Source: Dichetophora obliterata | Taxonomy: Eukaryota > Arthropoda > Insecta > Diptera > Sciomyzidae | Assembly: GCA_963920525.1 (NCBI GenBank) | Contig: OY986438.1 | Span: forward strand, 130,523,920 to 130,587,919 | Length of the DNA: 64,000 nt | Reading direction: 5' to 3' | Shown: one piece after another, positions 9,831 to 19,534 of the stretch | Position numbering within the stretch: position 1 is the first letter of the stretch | How the letters are laid out: each line of letters begins with the position of its first letter | Notes under the pieces: model-generated | The model's input: only the letters and a program-made list of their open reading frames with translations | Database searches by the model: none | Told to the model about the DNA's origin: nothing | Translations under genes and position numbers: made by a program

Positions 9831-11148
9831 AGGGTTGCCAATATTCGAAGCGCCCATTTTATTTTTAAATAAATAAATCAAAGAAACCACAATTTTTGTC
9901 TGTTCGTCATGAATATCATTTAATTGGGTTCAAGTAGATTTGCTTACATTATTTCTTGAATATGATATCTCGTAAATGGTCGCCATTGGCCTCTACGACA
10001 TATTGTGCCCGTTTTGCAGCATTTTCCATGGTTTTCTTCAACATTTCGATGGGAATGGCGGTTATTTCTTGACGGATGTTGGTTTTCAGCTCTTCTAGGG
10101 TCTTTGGCTTGTTGACGTAAACCTTTGATTTCAAATAACCGCACAAAAAGAAGTCTGGAGGCGTTAAATCTGGTGATCTTGGCGGCCAATCGAAATCACC
10201 ATTTTTTGTCATCAAACGGCCAGGGAACAATTGCTTCAAAAAATCGATTGTAGTGCGGCTTGTGTGTGGTGGCGCGCCGTCTTGTTGAAACTAGTAGTGC
10301 CTGATACGCTTTCGACGAACGATTGGCATGAAAAAATTGTTTATCATATCGCGATAACGCTCCTGATTGACAGTAACTCTGTGGCCATTATCATCTTCGA
10401 AAAAGAACGGCCCAATGAGCATTTTAGCACAAACGCCTCACCAAACAGTGACTTTTGCATAGTGAAGAGGTACCTCTTGAATCTCTTGTGGATTTTCAGT
10501 GGCATAAATACGGCAATTTTGTTTGTTTACAATTCCGTTCAACTGAAAATGAGCTTCATCGCTCATGATAATTTTATGCCAAAATTGCTCGTCTTCTTCA
10601 GCCATTTCGATGACTCTTTGGGCCCATTCCAATCGACGTGGCTTATCGGTAGGCAACAATTTGTTTACCAATTGAATTTTGTACGGAAACAAATTCAAAT
10701 CAACACGTAAAATGCGTTGTAAAGTGGATCGGGGAATGCCGAGCTGCTGAGAACGGCGATTTTGGGATGTTGTTGGTGACTGCTCAATACTGGCTCGTAC
10801 GGCTGCAATATTCTCATCCGATCGCCTTGGTCGCTTTTTATTTGGCCTATTTGGGTTACCAAGAGTATTACCAGTTGTAAATCTTTCATACAAACGATAA
10901 ATTGTTTTCTTGGAAGGCGCACTTTTCACTTTATTTATTTTTTTGAAAGCACGTTGAGTTTTCACTATTGACTTGTTTTGTTGAATGTAAATTTCAACAA
11001 TTTTAGAGCGTTCGCGTGGCGTGTACTGTTCCATTGTAAACATTTGCTTGGAATGACGCTTCAAACGCGGTATGTCATTAGTCGATTTGGCATCACTGCG
11101 GAAAGTTACAGTGTTGCCAGATGGGCGCTTCGCATATTGGCAACCCTG
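9831..11148 (-). mobile_element. Complete-ended DD41D (rosa-type) mariner element
   Basis: The inverted ends start CAGGGTTGCCAATATTCGAA at 9831 and extend 28 bp. The right end at 11121-11148 is the complement with one mismatch (27 of 28). TA flanks both sides (9829-9830, 11149-11150), the standard Tc1/mariner target. The 1318-bp length is normal for the family. A single transposase frame on the minus strand fills the interior. The near-identity of the ends and only two nonsense changes suggest a relatively young copy. Confidence 0.93.
9949..11034 (-). pseudogene. DD41D mariner transposase, two nonsense codons
   Basis: A frame of 361 codons begins MEQYTPRERSK at 11034; an in-frame ATG at 11043 is an alternative. 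It has an N-terminal helix-turn-helix pair (residues ~1-110, with SKKTIYRLYERF and IPRSTLQRIL), a linker, then the DDE domain. First acidic site: IMSDEAHF. Second: QQDGAPPH (Asp codon 10279-10281). Third: PDLTPPDFF (Asp codon 10153-10155). Exactly 41 residues separate the second and third aspartates, which defines the DD41D group. Stops lie at 10438-10440 (TGA after VTVW, where a Cys is usual) and 10291-10293 (TAG just before FQQDG, where Trp is usual). There is no frameshift. The protein is inactive as it stands. Confidence 0.92.
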
Positions 11149-11150
11149 TA

Positions 11151-11720
11151 TATACAGGCCTAACATGCTACGACTATACTTGGTAATATATACAAAAATA
11201 TATAGTCAAAAAGGCGTCAACTCTATTCATTTACTTAGAACATTGAAAGCAAATTATTTTCTCAGTGTAGTTGCACTGAGACGAAATTATAAATTCAAAA
11301 GCTTATTTAGAAGGAAACTAATATTTTTAAAGAACTGAGATTTTAGGCTTGTATATGTGTGTATTTAAAATGACACAAAATTGCTATTAACATTTATTCT
11401 AATTCTTAGATATACATATTTAGTTAAATTGACTGTTGTGTTCGTTCCTTTTTGAATTAAGTCATATGTTAAAATTCAGGTATTATTAATAGCTGTTTTA
11501 ACTGAGACATTGAAAACATGTTCACAAACTTATTTATGCACTGTAGAATATCATGTGAGTTGAATAGAGTGTATATACGTAATATGAACATTTGTGAATA
11601 AAAAGTATATTTTCTTGACTAGCTATAAAGCTGCGAAGCTGAATAAATGTGGTGTGTATTAAATTCATACACATTTGTAAATACACATATACTAGATGCA
11701 CAACAACATGAAAAACTTAC
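11151..11720. other. Intron-like AT-rich DNA
   Basis: No gene or repeat is recognised. On the minus strand this would be the start of the intron following the Dpr exon. Confidence 0.4.
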
Positions 11721-11932
11721 CGTCTTGTTGCCCAGATGTTTCACGCGGCAACCCAAATAAGCGGATTTACCAACGAGCGATGTTATATTCTTGGGCATGG
11801 TTAGATCAAAGTAGGGTTCGTTCCATCTATGGCCATGTGGGTAGTGCAGTGGCGGCATATGTGTTGGCTTCTGATCCAAATTATTGTGATTGTTGTTATT
11901 CACCGAAAGCCTTTGGTAACACATTGTTAAGC
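11721..11932 (-). CDS. dpr10: Internal exon of a Dpr-family Ig-domain gene (dpr10-like)
   Basis: On the minus strand a good acceptor (TTCATTATTTCAG) precedes 11932 and a consensus donor (AAGACG|GTAAGT) follows 11721, giving a 212-bp exon. Two bases complete a split codon, and the rest reads through to NKT and ends in phase 0. The C-terminal half (EPYFDLTMPKNITSLVGKSA, then YLGCRVKHLGNKT) is the start of the first Ig domain of Dpr proteins, including the B-strand cysteine. Upstream is an Asn/His-rich linker (NNNNHNN). Dpr proteins are neuronal surface receptors that bind DIP proteins in synaptic matching. The next exon (WIRHRD motif) is not in the window, so it must lie beyond the left edge. 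The dpr10 assignment is from memory; a close paralogue is possible. Confidence 0.82.
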
Positions 11933-12817
11933 CTGAAATAATGAAGGGAACAGAGAAAATTTAGCAAAATATATGAAGAAGTGAATAAATTGAGTTTGCG
12001 ATATTTAATAAAACAATATGAAATATTAATAACAAGGCAAACAAAAACATTAAGAGAAAAAGGCAATATTGGTTTTGGTGTATTAAATAAATTTCCAGAG
12101 GCAAATCGAGTAACATCTGTGCTGATGCTGATGAAGAAAACTGAATAATTTTTCACATAGAAAAAAAAAGAACAAAATAATAAATAGAATAATATAACAT
12201 AGAACATATTGCAACTAGAAAAAGAAAATATGGTCGAGCCACTTAAAAAAAAGGTCATTATAGGCCACATTGGGAAATGGTTGAAGCAGAAAACACATAG
12301 CTAATATTTGGAGAAAGTCATAATTCACATTATGTAAAATGCTATTTTAAAGTGCTTATCATCATTATCATTGAAGTCATTATCGTTATCAAATGACACT
12401 GGTCATTATGGTTTTTATTTTATTTAAATTGACTTTAAATATTACAACAGAATGTTAGCAACAGAGTTGTAAAAGACTGCAATCATTGTGTGCAACCAAA
12501 AAAACGTATGATTTGAATTATTTTTTTTTCTAAAAAATCTAAGTTAAATTGGCTTCAGCCTTATGATAAATTTTTTCTTCTTATTCAATGGTGTCTTGTT
12601 CGTTGGCGATACTTAGAATAAAAATTGTAAAAACAACATTCAATTCTGTAAATTAGCATTGTGCTGGAGGCTCAAGTATGCTATTTTTTCAATTTCTGAT
12701 AAATAGATTTGATGCAGCGGTAAATTCTACCAAGGAAATGATTTGCAACGTTTATTTTTGTCTGATTGAATAGCCTTAAAACCCTGATTGTGTGACTCTA
12801 ATAAAATTTCCATAATA
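11933..12817. other. Intron-like DNA upstream of the Dpr exon, no gene seen
   Basis: AT-rich sequence. A minus-strand open frame overlapping the acceptor (11896-12270) is hydrophobic low-complexity translation, not a recognised protein. A short run of ATCATTATCATTG-type repeats lies at 12359-12410. Confidence 0.45.
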
Positions 12818-12918
12818 GGTCTGTTTCCATACTAACTTCAAGTAATTGTAATAGAATAGAGAGTGACATTTTGCATGTTATTCTTCACTATAACTTGAAT
12901 CGAGTACGGAAGCAGGTC
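12818..12918. mobile_element. TA-flanked MITE, copy 2 (short, 101 bp)
   Basis: Begins GGTCTGTTTCCATACTAACT after TA and ends AGTACGGAAGCAGGTC before TA. It contains AAGTAATTGTAATAGAATAG and AGTGACATTTTGCATGTTAT, in reverse orientation to copy 1. It lacks the central GAGCATTAAAAATT block of copy 3. Confidence 0.75.
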
Positions 12919-12965
12919 TAATATAAAGATTATCGCTTTGAGCGGGCTCGGATTTAAGAATATTT

Positions 12966-13075
12966 AAACTATGCTGATTTTATATGATTTAAATACAAAT
13001 TCGAAATGTTTGATAGTTTAAATCATACTTGATTTTAAATACAAATTCTAGTTGTTTGATAGTTTAAAATCGTTT
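12966..13075. repeat. Tandem duplication of about 51 bp
   Basis: Two adjacent copies of ATTTAAATACAAATTC....TGTTTGATAGTTTAAA are present. No coding content. A fragment related to the start of the window follows at about 13276. Confidence 0.5.
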
Positions 13076-14710
13076 ATTGAGCTTAAGGTCAAAGTTAGAA
13101 CAATTGATTGTGCTAACGAATCTTTCCAAAGAAACAACAACAACAACAAAGTTTTTAAAATATGAAAAGGAAATAAATCACTAGCTGATTTTATTGCAAT
13201 TTCGGCCGTGCTAAAGGCTTCATCAGAAATCTTTGTGATACCCGTGCAAGCGCGCACTAGCACACTGCACCACAGAGGCGATGCGATTTAAAGTGTCAAT
13301 TTCTTAGTTTTTCTCCCATTTCACATTCTCACATTTGTTTTTGTATTTTTGCTTTACTTTAGTCTATACTTATGTTATTACTATGGAGTCCAAAAAATCG
13401 TATTAAATCAACATAATAAATAACAAGGTCATTTAGAAAAAACTTGAATATTTAAATTTTTTTTCGGATTTCCTAGTTTCTTAACATCCTCCTTTATATT
13501 TGCTACCGATTCTACGGATTAGAAAAACTTGTGCAAAATAACTCATCTACTGCCCAATCAAGCTCAGCTCTCTAGCGCTTAGCTGCGTTAAAGAGCCTTC
13601 TACATTCAGTCCTCTGTCCATCCAGTAAGAAGGACCACCACTTTTGTTCTAGCTTCCCCCTTGTGGTCTTTTTAGCACATGAGAAAGCAAGAGAGAAATT
13701 CATTACTTTGTTTAGTACATCGACTAGATTAGCTGCCAATATAGGTTTGTCAATCAGACCTGATGGCAAATGTTTTGCCAGAGCTCTTTTTTATAATCCC
13801 CAGTTCATCTTTTGAGGTCATCATCTATACTATTATATAAAAATGAAACTTTTAAAAAGATAGCATGTTTGTGGTCGCAGGTAAACTCAAGAACCGCTGA
13901 ACGGTTTTATGTGAAATTTTCACTTTTCGATTCAGAATTTATCATAGATGGTTTATGTATACTCAAAATTTTGATATATATAATAGCGAACAAGTAATTG
14001 ACTAAGAAACTGGCTTAAATCTCAATTTTTGGTAAAATTCGGCACATTCGGCACAAACAGTAAAATATATCTGAAAATTATATATGAACATATGAAAGAT
14101 CTTCCCGATTCCAATAATAAAGTCTACAGTGACATGCATCTACGATCAATGGTTTCGTCATTAAATTGACTTTTTCATAAAAAATTAAATCATTTTCTAG
14201 CAAGCAGGTTGTCTGTTGATTGACATTAATGCTGCTACTGCTTGCAGCTTTAGTTTCGTTGTTGCGTGTTTCTTTGTAACCACAACAACAGCTGTGCGTT
14301 GGGATGAAAAGAGAACAACGTGTGTAGTTTTTATTGCAATTATTTAGCATACCACGAAATAAACCAATAGTAAAGCAAAATAATTAGTGACACATTTTCA
14401 TTATAATTCTTTTAAAATAAAAATTGTTAGTATTTAAATATGTTTCAAAATATGTTTGTTAAAGCATAAATTGAGTGTTGGGGTAAAGCATAAAGTGGGT
14501 GAATTTGCATAAAGCTGGATGTCTAAATGAAGGGAATTTAATAATTTTAAAAAATCATAGTAAAGGTAAACAAGTTATAAGCAAAACAATTAGAACTTAT
14601 CTTAAAAGGACCCGAGCTTCTTATGATCAATTGTGTTGAGTGCGTGTGTGTATATTATTAAATGTGTGTACAATGATCAAGAAACTGCACCCTCAAATTT
14701 TAAACCGACT
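13076..14710. other. AT-rich DNA with an AAC microsatellite and a dispersed repeat
   Basis: 13136-13149 is an (AAC)n run. 13276-13400 resembles positions 1-140 (same repeat family). No gene is recognised. A minus-strand open frame at 13048-13263 has no known domain. Confidence 0.4.
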
Positions 14711-14714
14711 TTAA

Positions 14715-15304
14715 TAGCGCATTCTTTTCTGAAAAAAAATTTTGACCTCACAAAATGCAGAACTTTTTAGATTCTGACCAGAATTTACAGAATGTTGACC
14801 TCTTTTGAGTTGAGAAAATAACGAAAAAAATGCAGCATTTTTTTGTTCATTTGATATTGGCTGCACTGTTGTTTTGAATTACTATGTATTTACGAATAAA
14901 TGTCGACTGTTTGGAATTTTTAACAAGTATTGAATCAAATATTCATCGAACAGTTCAGTTTTATTAAAACTAACTTCTTTATTCAAAAATATATTGGATT
15001 CAATTTCAGAAAATTTTAAAAATGGCAACTTTTTGCTTCTCACAATTGTCACAGCACAAAATATTAATGTCAAAATTATTTTTTTTTTGTCTTAATATTG
15101 GTATTACTAAAGGGCAGAATGCAGAACCTTCGTATTTTACAGGTCAGAAACTTCTTCATTTGTTATACTTTTGCAGTCAACATTTTCGAGAAAAGAACAC
15201 GATTTATTTGAAGGTCAGTTTTTAGGATAATAACGAAAAAAATGCAGAATTCTTGAAGAGGTCAGAAAAAATACAGAATTTTTTTCAAAAAAGAATGCAC
15301 TATA
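14715..15304. mobile_element. Inverted-repeat element, about 590 bp
   Basis: The left end reads TAGCGCATTCTTTTCTGAAA and the right end is its approximate complement (TTTCAAAAAAGAATGCACTA). Behind both ends are GACCTC and ATGCAGAA motifs, and AACGAAAAAAATGCAG occurs near each end (14820, 15232). No transposase is seen. The target-site duplication is unclear. Confidence 0.5.
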
Positions 15305-15340
15305 AGGCTATTATTATCTACGTTTTCAGAAGATTCATTC

Positions 15341-16096
15341 AAAGAAACGAAAACCCTTACCAAGCTTTATTTTTTAAATAAAAAAAACTTACTGAAATGC
15401 AGATACGATGAAAGACATTTTGAAAAACAAAAGAAATCATGCCAAGTACTTTAGTATAATATGTTTTTAGTTTTTTCCATATACTGGAAAAATTAAAAAG
15501 GTTTTGAGTTCAAGTCAACGCGAACATTTTCCTGTCTTCAAACTTTTTTTCAAATCGTTGTGCACCGAAGGACTAAAAGGCTACGAGTTACTTAGGTTTG
15601 AGTTGGATCTACATTCATTTTGTGAATTTCTTTGTTTTCTACATTAATTATAGGCCCAATTTATGGTCTTGCCCTAGCCAATTCAAGTTTTTTTGAAATC
15701 ATCACAAATTCCCACAATACAACTAATATATTGAATACAGAATAGGTATCTCTTGCTATTATACAAAAATCATTTAATCGTAGAAAAGAAAAGCTTAACC
15801 AAGCTTTATTTTGATATAATAAAAACTATTGAAATGCAGATACGATGAAATATATGTGCAAAAAAAAAAGAAGATTATTTTAGTTTTATATGTACTGTAA
15901 AAATGTAGAAAGTTTTTGAATCCAAGTCAACGCGAACATTTTCTAGACGTTAAACTTTTTTCGATCGTTGTAAACCCAAGGATTTACGCTCACTTAGGTG
16001 TAAGTTGAATTTACATTTAATTTTTTGATATTCGTTGTTTTCTTTATTAATAATAGGCCAGTGCTATGGTCCTGCCATAACCATTTCAAGTTTATT
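15341..16096. repeat. Two diverged direct copies of a ~350-bp noncoding unit
   Basis: 15341-15690 and 15781-16096 share in the same order: ACCAAGCTTTATTTT, GAAATGCAGATACGATGAAA, CAAGTCAACGCGAACATTTT, an ATCGTTG block, CACTTAGGT/TACTTAGGT, TTAATAATAGGCC/TTAATTATAGGCC and CATTTCAAGTTT. Divergence is substantial. No reading frame is conserved between them. This may be an old tandem duplication or two copies of an unknown repeat. Confidence 0.6.
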
Positions 16097-17516
16097 AAAA
16101 TCTTCCTCACAAGTTCTCACAATATTATTAGTTGTGGGTTATCTTAACAATAGGTGATAAGAACCCTAGGAACGAGGCAAGTACCAAAAAAGTATCCAAT
16201 GCAAACCTGTGCGATAAGGCAATCAAGCGTGGCTAAGGTTTTAAGTTTCTGGTTAAAAGATTATTTGAATGCCATTGTAATGGATGTCATACTATAAATT
16301 TATATCAATTATTTGCTCTATTTTACATATTGATATATACAACAACTGGTCACCTTGCCTTGGGAAAAAAAAGGAACTCGCAAGAATACCACGACATTCA
16401 AAATCCGTATAAGAGTTCGAATAAAATTCTACACAGTAGGTTACGACAAATGTTAGCGCTAGTTATCTTGTTCTACCATTAAGAAGTTTCCTATTAAATA
16501 GTTCGAAAATAAGTTTAAACGTTCTAAAAATCACGAGGTTCAAACCTACTCTCAAATGCTTAGGTCTCGTAATAAAATTGTAAAGTTTTCTCGGCCATTT
16601 TCGATTCTGCTTTTGCGAGTAATAATACAAGTTTAAAAGAAGTGATACAATTCGCTAATTTGCTTTAAAATAAATATTAATTTAAAACAGTGGTTCCTAA
16701 TTGGCCCAGCTTAAAAAGGTTGAGGTAGATCCTGGAAACCTAGAAGACGTTTTGTTAGAGGTTCCTAAACCTCGTGCCTAATTTCCTTGTTGCACAATGA
16801 ATTTGTATCCTTGCGCGAAAGGATTTCGGAAAAATTTCATCAGGCGCTGCATTTGTGGCATAGTCCAAATGCTTCAAAAATTCACACCACTTCGGACTAA
16901 GTCTAGCGTAGGACATTCTAGCTGAGCTCCTGTTTCCCCAGCAAATACACCCACATCGACACATCATCTTCAAAGTTATATAAAAAAAAAAAACCCCTAT
17001 TATAAAACTTAGTTTTAAGTGGCCAAATTCTAGAGTGCGTAAGTGAGCAACTATATAGCTCATAAGCTTAAAAAAAAAAGAAAAGGAAAAAAAAAAAGAA
17101 AAAAAAGAAACAAAACTAAATTACACACACACTCACACACATAACTACGCCAAATCAGAAAAAGAAAAAGGAAACCTAATTTTTTGCAAAACAAATCAGT
17201 CCGCGTGTCATGGCATTAAAGATTGCTTGACTCTTGCTGAAAAACCAAGAATTTTGCATTTAAATAAAATATAAGTGACGTAAAAATATTAAGTAAAGAT
17301 CTATTGCTACAGATAGACAGTCGCGTGGTTAAAACTAAAGAAATTTGCTTATAAATAATATACAAGTGATTTAAAATGCTAAGTGACAAGAAAAATTTAT
17401 GTGAAGAAAAATGATAAATAATAAACCCTAAACTAATTAATAATTAGCTTGAAAAAAAAAAAAAAAAAAAAATTCTGATTGATTGAACGATATAATAATA
17501 ATGTTGAATTTCACAG
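16097..17516. other. Noncoding DNA with a purine tract
   Basis: No gene is recognised. A minus-strand frame at 16755-17063 (102 codons) matches no family. 17068-17118 is an A/G-only tract followed by CACACACTCACACACA. The motif CAGTGGTTCCTAATTGG at about 16688 resembles a hAT terminus, but no partner end was found. Confidence 0.35.
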
Positions 17517-17563
17517 CTAAGACGGCATCAACGAGCTGCAGGCCTGGAGATCTCGGATGATTT
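17517..17563 (+). CDS. Possible 47-bp microexon of an unidentified host gene
   Basis: A GC-rich island in AT-rich DNA lies between TTTCACAG (acceptor-like) and GTAAGTAATT (near-perfect donor). Only one of the three frames is open, reading LRRHQRAAGLEISDDL with its last codon completed by the donor's G or by a downstream exon. At 47 bp it would shift phase. The polypyrimidine tract is poor. It lies on the opposite strand to the Dpr exon. I do not recognise the protein. Confidence 0.35.
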
Positions 17564-18805
17564 GTAAGTAATTGAACCTATCTTTATCCTATCTTGTAAA
17601 TCAAAATGCAGAATTCAACGTAAAACAAACGTAACAATCCATTTATTTTCTTATTATTAATAATGCTTAGTTATAATTCTAGTTACTTTTGTAACTGGCC
17701 ATTTCTTTATTGCCAATCTAAGACACTTAGAATAATATTCTTATAAAGACTTGCTTAATCATTCAATTTAAAATAAAGGCTAATAATAATGTTAGAATAA
17801 AATAAACAATCAAAGCCTTATCATATACATAAAATATAATACGAACAGTTTTGTCACAAAATTTTTTTCAATTTCCACCGCGTTCCCATATTAAGTGAAC
17901 ACCATGAAAGCAATTTTGAAGTGATTAATTTTCATTTTGTTCCCATAAATTTATTTTGTCACATCTTAGCCATTCACTCAAAACCAGTTTTCCCGATTCC
18001 ATTCTGTTCCGCTCTAATAGTACTTAATTGAGTTAAATTTTAATTATGCCCCATATATGAATTGATGGTACGGCAAATAATGTTCCGTTTCGTTCCGCGC
18101 TAATTTAAAATGAGCCCTAATAAAAATGCACTCACGTGTGCAAAATTTGTTTTTGTACTTTCTGAAAGTAGACACACCTACATACATATACCTAAAATAA
18201 GTAAAATTGAAAAAATATATATACAGAAAGCATTCAATATGACAACAGAAACTTAAAGTTCAGTGCTCTTTATGTTGATAGCTAATTAAATTTTATGATG
18301 TTTTTGTACCGGCTGTTTGAATAGATACGAACATGATTGAAACGAGGATCGAATTGGAATTAGTTTTCAATCGTTAAATTTTTGTAACTATTTATTTTTC
18401 AAGTATCAAAATAAAATAAAATTGTTAATTGTTGAAAAATGCAAAAAGAAAAGCAAAGAAGTATATAACATTTGTAATATATTAATAACCATATCTTAAA
18501 CTTAATAAATAAAACTTAATAAAACCATGTTTACGTGAATACGAATATGATGGTGTAATTTTTTTTTATAGGACCTAACACAGGGCATCTTTATTATTGA
18601 TGGGGTTTTCAAGTCAAAGATCAAATCGAAAACCATGGTTGGGAGGGTATAGAAGGGATCATTTCACCAGATCCCAAACCAGTAGGATTAGTTGAAAGCG
18701 AAGAGATTTGAAAGTTAGTAGTTTCAGTTTTCATTTCCGGTTTGCAATATTACAGTTCCTTTTTGAGTTCCCTTCTTTTTCTGATGCACGTAAATTTTTT
18801 TTGTG
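17564..18805. other. AT-rich DNA, no gene seen
   Basis: No coding region, RNA gene or clear repeat is recognised. Two diverged GTTCCG-type stretches at 17997-18110 may be repeat debris. Confidence 0.4.
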
Positions 18806-18912
18806 AAGGTTTTCTATAGTAGGTTAGCAAGCCCCCACCCCCAACGCCGACGAGAATAGCCTTGCCAGTACGTGCACCCGCGACTCCTACTATAGGTTGA
18901 ACAGAAAACCTT
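18806..18912. mobile_element. Small inverted-repeat element with a GC-rich centre
   Basis: AAGGTTTTCT at 18806 and AGAAAACCTT ending 18912 are perfect 10-bp inverted ends. Inside them CTATAGTAGG and CCTACTATAG pair again. The ~60-bp centre is unusually GC-rich for this window (GCCCCCACCCCCAACGCC). It looks like a MITE or stable hairpin. No coding potential. Confidence 0.45.
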
Positions 18913-19387
18913 AGATTTTTTTTGACAGCTATATTTTATTTGTTTGGTTGAAAACTTTGCATCCGGTTAGACTGGGTATCAATATGGCGGGCACCGGACG
19001 CAGCTCACATACAAGGGTGAGATTATGCCTGTCTTTAGAAAACATATAAATCAACCATGGTAAATACAAGTAAAGCGAATGCTGACGCAGGAAGATCATT
19101 ACACCATATGAGTTCAATGAAAGCTTGTTTAGTTTTTGTGTCATAGCTTTGGTTAAGGTCATGCTAGAAGCTCCAGATTATGTTTGTTTTATGTGTGGAC
19201 ACAGCTACATTAATAACTCAGTTCTGTCTTAAGTCGACTTAGCGATTATTCCTTATCGACACATATATATTGTTTAATCTAGGGTGGGATATTCTAATGA
19301 CATTTCCTTCGTGTCATGTTTTTTATAGTTTGGTTGTTGCAGCTTTCATTTCACTATTATTTTAATGAAAATGGACTCGCAACAATA
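18913..19387. other. No gene recognised
   Basis: A minus-strand frame at 18929-19162 has no known domain. No repeat is identified. Confidence 0.35.
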
Positions 19388-19534
19388 GGTCTGTTCCCGT
19401 TCTAAGTTCAAGTAATTGTAATAGATTAGAAAGTGACATTTTGCATGTTATTCTTCTCTCTCGAGCATTAAAAATTCGCAAAAATACGCTTTCAAGCAAT
19501 TTCAAGCTACTTGAGTCGAGAACAGAAACAGACT
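19388..19534. mobile_element. TA-flanked MITE, copy 3
   Basis: Begins GGTCTGTTCCCGTTCTAAGT next to TA and ends CGAGAACAGAAACAGACT next to TA. The interior is the reverse complement of copy 1, including AGTGACATTTTGCATGTTAT and CTTTCAAGCAATTTCAAGCT. At 147 bp it is full length, matching 1028-1174. Confidence 0.75.

Noticed and set aside
10231..10710. Plus-strand open frame of 159 codons
   Set aside because: It is antisense to the DD41D transposase, whose catalytic motifs are on the minus strand.
13048..13263. 71-codon minus-strand frame as an upstream dpr exon
   Set aside because: No signal peptide, no Ig motif, no convincing splice sites, and it overlaps a short tandem duplication.
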